A stretch of DNA of 64,000 bases from Litomosoides sigmodontis (Eukaryota > Nematoda > Chromadorea > Rhabditida > Onchocercidae). The DNA is taken from positions 9,443,365 through 9,507,364 of the forward strand of contig OY718806.1 in the NCBI GenBank assembly GCA_963070105.1, written 5' to 3'. Numbering within the stretch: position 1 is the stretch's first letter; each line of letters begins with the position of its first letter. The notes beneath the pieces were generated by a model that saw nothing but the letters and a program-made list of their open reading frames with translations, searched no databases and was not told where the DNA came from. Below are positions 25,131 to 48,393 of the stretch, one piece after another. Position numbers and translations under genes: made by a program.

Positions 25131-26542
25131 AAATTGGAATTTCTTGTCGAATTATTTTCTGAATAAAAAAAAAATCTCAATTTCATGCCGACTCATATAT
25201 ATATGTCCATATCATTCTCATTAATACTATCTTCTTTGCTTTTCTTTTGAAGAGAGCGCTAATATCTTCCCATACCAAATCCTCAATTATTTAAGTTGAT
25301 GCAAACGAATGGCAATTTTCGATTTAGCCTCGCCGTTTCACACAAAAATTTTTCGCAAACTGAGAAGAGCAAGTTAGTAGAAACAGTAACAACAGTAATA
25401 GTAATTAAATAATAATAAATAATGATAAATGATAATATAAGTAACAATAACAGTCATAATAATAAAAATAAAAAACAGACTGAAACACAGATGATGCAGT
25501 TTAGAGAACTGTTGCAGCACTATTTTCTTTTTTTTTTTGTTTAAATTATCTGAGAGGAAATGACAACACAATTCCCACTTGCATATTAAACTAAATAAAT
25601 TAAGGTTAATATGAGTTATAAACGAATAAATACGATTGAATGCTAAAAATGGAGAAAAATTAATTTCAAAAAAGAGAAGTAAGAATTACTTTGTTCATTT
25701 CATAAAGGTTGAAAGAACCCAATCAAAGATCAGTTAATGCATTAAATTAATTCATAAAGAATATCTTTGAAAGAATGAGAGAGAGAGAGGGAGGGAAAGA
25801 TCTCAGAATAAAATTAAATTAAAACATAAGTTTGTTTTCTTGCAATCCAATTAACCAATAAATTAGCGAAGAATAATGGAAGTAGCATATTTTCGCCTCA
25901 CACCTCTTCCATTCACCTCACCTTTTGAGGCAAATTCATTGAAGCGCGCACACACAACGCACACATTTCATCAACAATCGCATAAATGTGAATTTCGCTT
26001 GAAAAAAAAAAAAGGTAAGTCGATGAGAAGCATTTTGTAATTTGACGACTGACTGACTGCTGAATGCTTCGGTGCTTCTTATACTTCAACATTCTTCAAA
26101 GGGATATTTCAACAGAAAATTTTAAAAGCGAAAAAAATTTTTGTATTTTTTTTCTTCTTCCTCTCTTTTTTTTTTTATAAATAATTATTGAATGAAAAGA
26201 AGAGGGAAAAAAAAGGAAAGGAAAAGTTTCGTCGTGCTAATACGCAAAGGTATGAATTGCAGATGGCAAAATATGATTTGGAAATGAAAAATGAAAAATT
26301 TTTGGGTATAATTTTTCCGGTTTTTTTTTAAAAAAAAAAACTTCAAATTGGCAATTAAATTTAGCGATAATTTTATAAAATTAAAGAGGAAAAAAGGATT
26401 AAGTATTGTGTATACAAGAAATTTGGAATCTAAAAGTATGTTTATAGATGTGTGTGTGTGTGTGTGAGAAAAGTATTTATCGGAAAGGTAACAAACAGGT
26501 GTACAGATTCGTAAATACAGAAATAATCACACACGCCACATG

Positions 26543-26545
<3 letters not shown>

Positions 26546-26604
<59 letters not shown>

Positions 26605-26620
26605 CACACACACAGACACC
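26546..26620. repeat. (AC)n microsatellite
   Basis: About 27 pure AC units, then AC with interruptions. A short (GT)n run lies 80 bases upstream (26447-26466). Confidence 0.93.
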
Positions 26621-27800
26621 TACAGACATATATGTATATGTAAAACATGTTGTATAAGTGAGGAAAAGGAACGGCGCTAAACCTGTTTTGCGTTAAAAAC
26701 ATTTTTTTTTTCAATCTTTCACATTTCACAAATAATATTTTTTTGCTTATTTTCAATCAGCAAAATAAGAAAAGAAGGACGATACGCTAGATAATTAAAT
26801 AATTTTAATTTAATGTTTGTAACTTTTCGTGTCTTTCCGCATCATTTTGTTCACGTTGCTTGTTACATTTTGATGGTAATGATTGCAACGATTATTTCAT
26901 TTGTACAACAATAATTGAAATGTATGTTGTTACAGAAATTTTTATTCAGTAAAATTTTATAATTAAGTTGGATTTGAATTCAATTTTATCAATTCTTTAA
27001 TCAATTGATTAATTAGTAGCTAATTGCTTTTATCATTTCTACCAATCAATCATTTCATTTGTTTCAAAATCAATTCAACGGCAATTTTTTTTTTTGGTTA
27101 TTTTCTCTTTCATTTCAAAATGCTTTGTGTCACACGTGCATGTATTAGGAAAAGCGAATGCAAGGAAGCAATTTATTTCTTTCCTCTCTTTGAATAAAAT
27201 TTTCCTCCAAACTAAATAATTCAAATTGTCAAGGAAATTTCGTAACAATTTGAATTCAATTTTGAAGAAAAATTTTTGCTATCTTCAAATAGCAAAAAAA
27301 AGGGGGCGGGAGGGAACGTGTAACACTCATCAGTGGCTGGCAGAATAAATTATAAATGTAGATAAATGATAAAGACAAAATATTAGGGAGTGAAATAATT
27401 TTAATTAATTCTTTAAATGCTTCGATTAACATTGGTCTCATTAAAATATGCTACTACTATTTTAAGCAACAAATATTATTTTCTGCACAAATATTAGCAG
27501 ATATTAATTAATGGTTAGAAAAAGTATGACGATTAATTTTTGCAGGAAACAATGAAAATGTTAATTCACGTATCAAAATTAACTATCAGTTTTTCTTTTT
27601 TTTTTCAAGTCTAATAAAAATTTAAAACAAAAGAGTCAAAGTATTTTTTTAAAAAAAAAAAAGACAAATTCCATTCCCCAATAACTTTGCAACAAAATAA
27701 ATATAAATTGAAGAAGAGACAGAATAAAATGAAGGAGGCAGAGAAATGTCAGCGATGTCACAACATTTCAAGGTGGTGAAGGTGAAGAAGCAAATGTCAC

Positions 27801-27900
<100 letters not shown>

Positions 27901-30061
27901 ATCGTTGCACTTCTCAAACGAAACTTTTTTGCATGATGAATAAATTGTATAATGGTCGATTAAAAGAAATCACAAAAAATAATAAATAACACGCATATTA
28001 ATACGTGTAAAACACGTGTATATCCACTAGTGTTAAAAACATTATTATTACGTAGACCAAACATTTTTTTTTTAATTCGAAAAGTTTAATTCTTAAAAAG
28101 TTTATTTCAAAAAGGAATGTAGAATTTTACAATTCTTAAGATTCTAATGTATATATATATATATATATATATAATATATTTCTTTTTTTTTCTAAAAAAA
28201 CAAAATGAAATAAAATTTTGTCTATCATTTGATATTGTTATCATCGTCTCTTATCATTATTTCTCTTTCCACTTTTTTATTGTTCATCTTATTTGACATT
28301 TTTTTTCTTTCTCTTCATAATCATTAAAATGATTGATTGCTTGCAAACAATTGCATGCATAGGAAAAGGTGCTGACATTACCCTTTGCATTTATGTTGAG
28401 AAAAAATTTTGTGAAAAAATTTTTTATTTTGCCTATCGAAATTTTAAAAAAAAATAAAGAAAGAAAAAAGGCAATAAATTATATGTGCACCATAGAAATA
28501 GACATATACACTTATAGTTTAATCATAATTTTTCTATTAAAGTTTAATTTAACGAATGAAATATATATATATATATATGTACTAGAAATTAATAAAGTAA
28601 TTTTTGCATTGCAAAAATTAAAATTTTAATTTTCACGCCACAAAGTTTTATTAGAACAAAATAAACAGTTATAAAAGGAAAAAAAATTTCAAATGACAAC
28701 ATGTGTACATATTATATGGTAGTGACTCCGATCTAATATTAAAAAGTCCTGAAAATTCCAAAATTTCCAAGGAACAACTTTTTTATTTTTGAAATAATTA
28801 AAGTCTATTCATCATGTGAAGCAAAAACAATGCGAAAAAAATTTCATTAGAAAAGAGTGGACATAAGGAAATGGCAATTAGAATTCAACCACTATTATTT
28901 GTGCTTTGCACATCCATTTCATTTTATTTTTTTAAAAAAAAAAATATCGTCCTTTTTCGTTTGTTTTACTCTATAATTTCATCGTTTGAAATGCTTGAAA
29001 AATGAAAACATCAAATAGACTAAATTGTAAATGCTACTGTTATTTCTCGTACCTAGCAGATCCATTCTAACTTTGCATTTATCTCATTTCACGCTCTCTT
29101 TTTTTCCCTTCATTTTTAAAAATCAATGATTTCAGATAGCATTCGTTGGCCATCAAAAGACGGAAAAAATAACGCGGAAAAAAAGCGGTAAAAGTAAAAA
29201 GAAGAACGTTGTCCTGTGTTTTTTTTTCAATTATTTTCATGAAACATTCATTTTTTATTGCATATCATCGAGCTCAACCTGAAAATGATAAATTTCAAAA
29301 ATTAACAATAACAATAAATTCTTTCCTTGCTATTTCCCACTTCCTTTAGCAGTGATAAAGTGATCGAAGAAGATGAGAACTGTCATTGCAATGTTGCATT
29401 TCTTTTTTGCTTCCTTTCCTTTTTTACTTTTCATTTAAATTATCAACGCTGTTGCGCCAGTTTGCATAAAACTGATTTGATCGAATTATTTCCCTCATTG
29501 CATGTATTTTATTAACGCTCTTTTTTTTGTTTCAATTGTTTGGTCAATTTCAGAATGCTTCTTGTTTTAAATGTTGTAAATTCCATCGATTAGGATGACA
29601 TGTGAATGCAAATCGCAATAGACAACAATAATAAATATTGGAAATGATGATTTTAATCGTACTAATAATGATTTCCTGTTACTGAATGAACATAGGAATG
29701 GCTAAAAAATTTGTAGAGAAGCTAAAAAAAAATAGTAATTTTTGAATATTTTGCTCTTTAAAAAAATACTGAAATGGAAGATTTAAATCGCTAATTTATA
29801 ATAATCAATAATTTGCAGATTTTTATTTATTCATTGAAGGTGCTGCTGTGCAGATGGCATGCATGCATTTCCCTTCATTTTCAAACTTTAAAAAAATGTA
29901 GGAAAAAGTAAAATTGAAAATAACAAATTTTTTCATTCATAATAGCAGTAACTCAAAATAATCATTTTTGAAATTTCACCTCGTCAAATAGGTTAATATT
30001 TGTAGTCCCACAACCATGCCTTATTTTATCGTAATTTTACTATTATTATTACTTATTTATT

Positions 30062-31470
30062 ATTATATATTATTTATTGTGTATTATTTGTTATATATTA
30101 TTTATTATATATTATTTATTATATATTATTTATTATATATTATTTATTATATATTATTTATTATATATTATTTATTATATATTATTTATTATATATTATT
30201 TATTATATATTATTTATTATATATTATTTATTATATATTATTTATATATATATTTATTATATATTATTTATTATATATTATTTATTATATATTATTTATT
30301 ATATATTATTTATTATATATTATTTATTATATATTATTTATTATATATTATTTATTATATATTATTTATTATATATTATTTATTATATATTATTTATTAT
30401 ATATTATTTATTATATATTATTTATTATATATTATTTATTATATATTATTTATTATATATTATTTATTATATATTATTTATTATATATTATTTATTATAT
30501 ATTATTTATTATATATTATTTATTATATATTATTTATTATACATTATTTATTATATATTATTTATTATATATTATTTATTATATATTATTTATTATATAT
30601 TATTTATTATATATTATTTATTATATATTATTTATTATATATTATTTATTATATATTATTTATTATATATTATTTATTATATATTATTTATTATATATTA
30701 TTTATTATATATTATTTATTATATATTATTTATTATATATTATTTATTATATATTATTTATTATATATTATTTATTATATATTATTTATTATATATTATT
30801 TATTATATATTATTTATTATATATTATTTATTATATATTATTTTATTATATATTATTTATTATATATTATTTATTATATATTATTTATTATATATTATTT
30901 ATTATATATTATTTATTATATATTATTTATTATATATTATTTATTATATATTATTTATTATATATTATTTATTATATATTATTTATTATATATTATTTAT
31001 TATATATTATTTATTATATATTATTTATTATATATTATTTATTATATATTATTTATTATATATTATTTATTATATATTATTTATTATATATTATTTATTA
31101 TATATTATTTATTATATATTATTTATTATATATTATTTATTATATATTATTTATTATATATTATTTATTATATATTATTTATTATATATTATTTATTATA
31201 TATTATTTATTATATATTATTTATTATATATTATTTATTATATATTATTTATTATATATTATTTATTATATATTATTTATTATATATTATTTATTATATA
31301 TTATTTATTATATATTATTTATTATATATTATTTATTATATATTATTTATTATATATTATTTATTATATATTATTTATTATATATTATTTATTATATATT
31401 ATTTATTATATATTATTTATTATATATTATTTATTATATATTATTTATTATATAATATATATCATTTGTT
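30062..31470. repeat. 14-bp AT-only tandem array, about 100 copies
   Basis: The unit TTATATATTATTTA repeats for about 1.4 kb. Rare variants are a TATATATAT expansion near 30243, an A to C change near 30542, and an extra T near 30843 that shifts the phase. It has no G. Its degenerate end (31455-31505) runs into unique sequence. The long YYILFII-type reading frames through it are artefacts, since 14 bp times 3 gives a 14-residue period. Confidence 0.96.
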
Positions 31471-31505
31471 ATATATTATTTATTTGTTATATGTCACATT
31501 ATATT

Positions 31506-40984
<9,479 letters not shown>

Positions 40985-42091
40985 CTATTCATCGGTAAAT
41001 AACCAAAGAGGTTCTAGAGGTTTGCCACCTTCGATACATGCTTTCTCAAGCAGTACGTTGAAGCGAGCAACTTCAGCCTCGCTCAAAATGCACAGTTCCT
41101 CAATTTCTGTTAAGCCATCATATATTGCGCGAAGGATGTTGCTCTGCTCTTTCTCCAGAGTTACGATCTCTTCATGGATATCCTGAAGTGAACAATTATA
41201 ATATCATCCAGGTAAGTCAGTGCAAAAGGTAATACAGAAATAGGATTCAAAGTAAATCAATCAAAATTCTACGAGTAGGAAATGATTGGCAAGAAATATG
41301 GTGACTTTTTTGCTGTGTGGTTTGTAGTGATGTATTCGTGTGCTCAAAGACTTCCTGGAAGTGTGAAGTTATTGCTTTCTCAAAATGACAATTCCTAACC
41401 CTATCATATTTCTTTAATAACAACTTCTGATTGTGCTACAAAAGCAAAATGCATTAAATGTGAATGCTTCAGATAATTTATGGAAAATGTAGGGAAAATT
41501 CTCGTTTAAAATTGAGGCAGCATCTTGGATTTTTCGAACATGTCACAAAGCATGAATTCGGTGGTTATGCACCGACACTCTCTTCTTGAATTGGACAAAA
41601 AAAATCCTTTAAATTTTCAAACAGATGCTTAAGTAAGAATTTGTAAGAATAAGTTGTGGAAAAGACCATAAATAATGAGGTGGTCATTTACTAGCAATTA
41701 CAAAATTATCATTAATCAACAATTAGTGACAAAAGCATACGGAAAGTTGTTTTACAATACGATCCATTACTGTTGTTCAATTCGTTTAATTGGTCTGAAA
41801 AATATCAACTCGAATTAGTAGCATAAAAACTAGCAAAGTTGAAGCTTTAATGAATTTTTACTTCGAGGGACTTAAAGTTGAAGCTTTAATGAATTTTTAC
41901 TTCAAGGGACTTAATTCCTAGCGTTTTTTCATTAAAACCCCATACAAAACCAGGTCCGCCAAAGGAAATCCCAACAAGCAACCACTTACTTTCGCGTCGT
42001 CACCAACGAATGAATAAACAGATCGAAACTGTCTTAAATATTCGCTGGTTGGACTGCCTTCTGATTGGTTATTGATGAATATCCAAGCCAT
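40985..42091 (-). CDS. Unrecognised small helical protein, about 99 residues
   Basis: The proposed first exon, 42091-41990, starts with ATG (MAWIFINNQ) after an in-frame upstream TAA and ends at an excellent GTAAGT donor after FVGDDAK. The last exon, 41182-40985, follows a TTCAG acceptor and ends with TAG. Both exon ends are phase 0, so they join directly to 99 residues. The second exon is rich in Glu and Leu, with heptad-like spacing (EEIVTLEKEQ, LTEIEELC, RFNVLLEKAC), and ends PLEPLWLFTDE. This suggests an alpha-helical or coiled-coil protein without signal peptide or membrane segment. The 807-bp intron could hide another exon. I do not recognise the family and do not assign a function. The last exon is more certain than the first. 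Confidence 0.6.
41835..41912. repeat. 39-bp direct tandem duplication in the small gene's intron
   Basis: Two adjacent 39-bp copies (41835-41873 and 41874-41912) differ at a single base (CGAGGG versus CAAGGG). A related fragment, GCATAAAAACTGGTAAAGTT, occurs near 42269. Confidence 0.93.
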
Positions 42092-43367
42092 TAATTACCC
42101 ACATTGCCATAATCTACTACGGAATTCGAGCTTATTCCCAAATTTTTCGTAATGACCTCAGGTCTTCTTTCCAGACAAAAGTATGCGTCAAATTAAATAC
42201 TCGAGAATCTATGAAATGGATAGCTTGGTGTTGGTTGATGAGATTGCCAATGCAACAAGATTAGCAGCATAAAAACTGGTAAAGTTGGCTTCAGCGTCAG
42301 AAATAGTTCAAGAGATAACTGTAATGATACGTTTCGATCATACATAAGGGTAACATGACTGATATGCTGAATGGGCCGAAAAATCATTTCTGTTCTGCAA
42401 AACGTGCAGTATTCATGCTTTTTATGAGCAAAGTATGAAGACAAATCCTCTCATTGTTAATCTTAGAACTCCATTACCAACGGTGATCGACCACCCCATG
42501 GAGCACAAATGATCCAAGACTTGACCGATTTTCCCAATAATTGAGATTAAATTTCCGTGTATTAGTATGCTCAAATTCTTGATTCTTCAACATTTTTTCA
42601 CATGGGCAAGGAAACAAAGAAACCATAGAACAAATTTCCATCTCATATCCGAACAGGGTATAACTTAAACAACATAACATTGTAACTTAAAGAACAGAGA
42701 AAAGTATACCCCAAGCTCATTCGTGGAATTCCAACTTAACTCGGAATTCCACACTTACTCTTAAAAGTCCCTGAAAAGAAACAATAAAATCAATCAGGTG
42801 CTAAAATATATCAATCAGTTATAACATGTTGAATACTGTGAAAACATTATATATATAAATATTGCTTGCGAATCATAAAACCTAGTTTCCAGTGCTACTT
42901 GTCTCCTCTAATACCTCTTTTTTTCTCTTTCCCACCACTAGAAAGACAATAATCGCAGTAAAACATTTGTATTCTGTGAACTATTTCAGTGCTACACGTT
43001 TCTAACTAGAAAGTATATAGTCACTATTTTAAAAGACACACCGTCATATATTCATGCTTCCAGATAAATATCAACCAATCAACTATAACATTTAATCTAA
43101 GTGCTTGTCACGCTGCGTCCATCCCTGCGTATAACTAATTAATCCTAAAGCTTACAGAAGTTGCTTCAATAACACAGTATTACAAAAACATACCAAACAA
43201 AAACTCTTCAAAAAACAAAAACAACACCCAAACAATAACAAAAAGGCCAATATATTCTTTGATTTCAAAAAAGGGCAAATTAACAAATCTGATACAATCG
43301 TTATAGGATCATAAAAGTATTCTTGCCAAAACCCTTTAGCAAACCTCCTGATTTTAATCATTCGCAT
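42092..43367. other. Spacer between small gene and PA2G4
   Basis: About 1.3 kb at roughly 35-40% GC with no microsatellite array. It presumably holds the 3' UTR of PA2G4 and the promoter of the small gene. No further exon was identified. Confidence 0.55.
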
Positions 43368-46300
43368 TTAATTTTCTTGTACGACTTTTACAGCGTCCCC
43401 GCCATCAAATAACACAGGTTTCTTATCCACGCTCATACTGTGGGTATGAACGTGCTCTTTCTTTCCACTAATATCATCATTCGTCTGAGAACCATTATCT
43501 TCATCCTTCTTATCGCTTTTTGGTTTCTTCTTTGCTTTTTTGGGCTTCAAGGAGGAGTTCAAAAGAGATGTAATCTGAAAACGACTTCATAAAATCTCGT
43601 TTCTGAAATCAAGGAGACCAAACATTTTGCGAACACTTTTCCCAGTTCATAGGTGAATTATATTGGTCCTTCTGATTACATTCGTCCCCCAAAATTTCAA
43701 GTTTCGCAGCAATTTTTAATAAAGCTATGGTAGCCACATTTATCTAAAATAGAAGCAAATTCTAAATTTAGCCTAACCTCGAATTAAAAGTTCAACCGAA
43801 ATACTTAATTTTGTCACAAAAACCAACCAACTGATCCTCGATCTTTATATCGCTTTCTAGAGCATTCCTATCAAGAGGAAACCCGGTGATTTTCAGTAAT
43901 CCATTAGGCATGATTAGTACAGTGCATTTGAACTGCGCCACAAATTCACCCTCTCGTTCATAGAGAACCTAAAAACGATAAAATTAATCCCGATTATATC
44001 AATAAATAAAAGCTGTTCAAATTTTTTTGTTCCTAAAAAATTAACCAATTAGTTTTAACCTCAAGAATAAAATCCATGTCATCAAGGATAATTCCAAACT
44101 TTTCGGTGATAGACTTCATGTTTAGCTAAAATAGGCTAGATGGTAGGATAAAAATATCATTAAAAAAAAGCGGTGCAAAGGTATAACGAAGTTAGGACTA
44201 TTAAAATTTTTCCAACACTTTCTACCTTCTACAATTACTTTGTGCAAAAGCACTGCCATAGTGAAGATAATTTAGCATCCTTTAATGACCTCCACATTTT
44301 TTTTTACTTTGAGAGACACCTTTTTTTTGTTTAAACATCGTCTACATCTGGGCAATGTTCTAACAAACAGTCATACTATTAGAAGCATTCAGAGCTAAAA
44401 AGAACCTGGTAAGGTCGCATCAGGTTATGCCGTTCACATTCCACGACACCCATTTTCGCTAGCTTCTCATCCTCGAATGATCGTAAAGTGAAGGGCATTA
44501 GGCCATATTTGTTCATTGCTGCCGATAAAAACATTCTGAAGAAAAACACGCATCACAAACTAATAGGAAAAATCAAAACTATCACATTTCCTACCTTCAT
44601 CTGACTATGGGAATAACTATAAAAAATAAAATTTCGTAACAAAGCCAGGTAAACGACTAATTTCGTAGCCAATAATATTCCCGTATACATATGAAACCAA
44701 GAATGATGCTAGTTTGACCTTCGCATCCGAAGAAATTCTACCGAGGTTAAAATTTCAAAAAAAAATTGAAACGTGTATTATGAACACCAACACCACGAAA
44801 AAAAGAATACAAATTTAAGATTATTCATCAAACAAACAACCAACAGAAATGAAATTGAGAATTTGGTGATCGTTACAATTACGTAAAAAAGTTTTCGAGA
44901 AAACCATAGCATAAATTTACATGTACTACAATTTGAAAAGATGACCATTAACCTGACAGATTTAAAATAAGAGTGAAAACACAGAAAAGTCTTCAACGTA
45001 CCTTGACGCTTTAACCTTAAGCGAATAAACGAGATCATCCACTTTTTTATAAACTGTTGTTCTTGAATCAAGAATGCGAGTTTTACCTTAAAACGCTTTA
45101 GCACTCATAATTCTAACAAGACTAAAAAAGAGCAGCTTCCGCCGCTTAAACGATACTATAGTAAGAAAGTAGTGAATGAACTCGCATGTCTGTTAACATT
45201 ATACCGTAAACCAAAACGGGATGCTGGAAACAACCATTAGAAGTATGGAACAGTAAATTTCACGATTAATACCACAAACAGAAAGAAATCTTTGAGCAAA
45301 ACTAGTCAAAATTTTATAATATAAATAACAATACAAGGGAAAACATACCTTCACCAGTGCTCATCAGAATATCAACGGCATACACTTCGAATTTTTCAAA
45401 ATTACATTTCGTCATTTCAGAACGTTGCTTTTCACCAGGATTTTGAATAATTTGCTTTTCCCCATCAATCTTATTTTTCTTCAATTCATGAGAAAGCATA
45501 TTCTCAACTGGCTTTACCTAAGAACAAGGAAAAATAGTCATTTACATCAAAAAAATACGATCTGTACAATCGGTTATATATTTTTTTGAAAGGTCATAGC
45601 AGTAAAGAAGGAATTTAATAGATTATGAAAACATGGATCAATCACGAACAGGAAAAAGATGAAGAATGAAAGAAATCCCAATTCATAAAATAGTGTAGAT
45701 TCTATTTTAACTATATTAGCAAATGAATCAAATATAAGGGAGGCGACCTTCCCTGTCCCAACCACGCTCGAATATATCATGTCTATAAAGTAATGCATTT
45801 GTTTTTACAAACCTGATATATGTTTGCTATTTTATCAATCATATCTGTAATTTCTATATTTTTATATAACCCTGGACGAAGCATTCGAACTGCTGCTTCC
45901 ATAGCATCGTACGCAGCGAGCATCACATTTGCCATCTTGCCTTTGATCTTATTTTCCTAAAATAAAATGCAGAATCAGGTAATATCAAATTCACAGATGT
46001 CGTACTATTAAAACTTTACCTGGCAACTTACTAGAAGTAAACAACTCCGGATGATGCAAGGATTTCAATCTACAAAGTTTCCTTAAATAAAAACCAGTAA
46101 ATACATCTATCACGTGTGCTATGGTTGAAACACCAAGCCAAAAATTTAACCGTACTGGAGAAGCTCCGACAACCACCGTATGGGCAGTGGTTGCAATGAA
46201 ACCATCGATGTGAGCTCCAAGGTCGATTTTCACCATTTGTCCATCCTTGATAATCATTGGCCGATCGCTTCTCAATGGAGAAAAATGACAGACACAATTG

Positions 46301-47018
46301 TTGATTGAAACGCATGTTGGCATAGCGATACCTATATAGGACTAATCTCATATAGCTCATCGAAATGTTACAGTTAAATGTACAGCAAATCTAAACGAAG
46401 AAAATGATGAGAGATTGTAGAATTGTGGAAGTCAAAAATCTTACTAGCTAGAAAACCTGCTATGCCAAAACTTAATATGGTATTGCAACCGATAAAAATG
46501 AATTCATAGATTAGTGCTAGTCAAATAATGAAAAACGAGAGACAAACATAAACTGAACCTTTCAAGGGATCTTTATCCTTCTTAAAAACTTTTGCTATCC
46601 GTTCACTCATAAGCCTATCGCCCAGATCGCAAATTTCTCCTACTTCAGCACCATCTTTTATTGTCACAATTAGTTCCTGTAACAAGCATCTTCTATTTCG
46701 GTTAATTATCTTTTCTCAAATACCTTTACCGCCCTATGTTAATCACTAGTTTTTCAGTTTTTCATGGTAAACAGTCCAGGAAAACCCAATTCCATGTGTT
46801 TAAACCACTGCTTTTAATGTATTCGTATATGATAATATCAAAATCCATTAAATGGCCCTCTACGCCCAACCAAAACTCACTTTCAAGACGGCATTAACGA
46901 TATCCGCAGCCATAAAATATTTTGTCACGACCAGATCATTTGCTGGTGTTTCCATAACATTTTTGTCATTATCACTATTCCGGCTAGTTGAACTTACGGG
47001 TCTTCCCTTTTCAGCCAT
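43368..47018 (-). CDS. PA2G4: PA2G4/EBP1 homologue (proliferation-associated protein 2G4), complete
   Basis: Nine exons join in phase to 1308 nt, or 435 residues plus TAA: 47018-46881, 46676-46559, 46331-46156, 45956-45813, 45517-45349, 45086-45002, 44535-44406, 43968-43828 and 43574-43368. The start MAEKGRP is followed by the family motif [18 protein letters not shown]. Other family signatures are [94 protein letters not shown] and [14 protein letters not shown]. The C-terminus is lysine-rich ([14 protein letters not shown]). The family has the methionine-aminopeptidase (pita-bread) fold without peptidase activity. It binds ribosomes and structured RNA and controls growth. The protein is longer than human PA2G4 (394 residues), mainly at the C-terminal tail. 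It is transcribed divergently from EDEM1, with 1.4 kb between the start codons. Confidence 0.95.
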
Positions 47019-48393
47019 TTTTCCAAACAACCTAAACACTCGAATTCAGTGTAACTTCTTCAATACATCATGCAGACCGCGATATTCTAAACTCCATTTT
47101 CACCATGAGAATATCTTCTACGTCATTTTGAGCCTATCTTTTTTAAGCATTAGTTTTCTATTCAGAAACACAAGTACTCCAAAAAAAAAGCTAAGGGCAA
47201 TACTACCGCGATGCGACCCATTCACTCACATTATGGTGTTAAACTTAAGATGAAAATAAACAAACTGTTCAAATTGAAATGAAATGAATAGAAGACAACG
47301 AAATAATAAAACATCAAACAAGGAGGGGAGGGGCAAAAGCAAACAAAACTTATGAGAACGTATCACATCTCACCAATTTTAGTGTACGGTGAAACCCAAA
47401 AGTAAACAATAAGCGATACAACACACGCTGAATGAAAACTTCCAAAAAGCAACATTGGATGAAAACGAACCGGACATGCTCAGGTAGGGATAATTCTTCG
47501 GAAACCCAAAACTCATTTTTTACAATTAAGACATCTGATGACCTTTATAAGAAGTACAATACTACTCAAACATTCCCGTACACCAGCTGCGATGACGGAA
47601 AAACGGATGAACCCATCCGTAACCCTAGCATTACTCTCACAGGAGAAATATCTCAAACAAAAAATTGGCAATATTCCAATTACAACACTATAGAAAGCGT
47701 TGCAGGATTAATACAATACTATGGAATGGTTTTTTACGTCTTCCTGTACTAGTGAGGTTATAAGCGTGTTGTCGTAGGCGTACATGTTACATGTACTTTC
47801 ATATGTTCACGTGAAAGTACCCGTTTGTTCGTTCTTATGTGTTGAGGTGAGTGTGCGTATTTCATATCTTCTTTTTGTAGCATCTAAGAGCAATATGCGA
47901 ATTGTTTATTGCAGGAATGAAATGTGATTAATTGGGCGGAATTGTTTTCGTGATCCGTAAAAAATCCGAAAAAAAAAAGTCCGATCCGAAGAAAAAAGGA
48001 TTATCTTCGGGCTGATTCTGACACTCATACCATTTTGCGTGCCAGAGTTTTCTTTTTCTTTCATTTCTTTCTTTATAATCATTCAGTTGCAGAATAATTG
48101 AAGATCTGCCAGATGAAAACATCCATGATTGAAATTTCTAAATTCTGGCGCAAAATGTTAAACTGAGCATGAGCTCTTGCGGAGCGCTGTTTTGTATTTT
48201 TTCTGCAAAATACTCACATCTTGTTCCAAGGTTGGTTGTATTGCAAGTAATTTTTTTTTTTGAAAATTTAATTTTCTGAATCGCTTGTTCGTTTTCAAAT
48301 ATAATTTAAATTTGCTTTTGCTAGTTTGCAGAACTGAGCAATTTAATGGACCACATTTCTTTTTAGCTTTATTTAGGACGTTTTTGGTGAGGT
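47019..48393. promoter_or_regulatory. Divergent PA2G4/EDEM1 intergenic region
   Basis: The 1375 bp between two head-to-head start codons must contain both promoters and 5' UTRs. No TATA box or trans-splice site could be assigned with confidence. Two perfect inverted repeats lie near the middle (47780-47820). A 106-codon plus-strand frame at 47432-47752 has no recognisable feature and is not called. Confidence 0.55.
47780..47820. repeat. Two overlapping perfect inverted repeats
   Basis: GTACATGT-T-ACATGTAC (8+1+8, 47780-47796) overlaps GTACTTTCA, a 10-base loop, then TGAAAGTAC (9+10+9, 47793-47820). Either could form a hairpin or a palindromic protein-binding site, and they compete for the shared GTAC. 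Confidence 0.85.

Noticed and set aside
46852..47253. 133-codon plus-strand frame
   Set aside because: Antisense to the first PA2G4 exon and its promoter; composition explained by the real exon.
47432..47752. 106-codon plus-strand frame starting with ATG between PA2G4 and EDEM1
   Set aside because: No domain or signal recognised, and frames of this length are expected by chance a few times in a window of this size. RNA or conservation could revive it.
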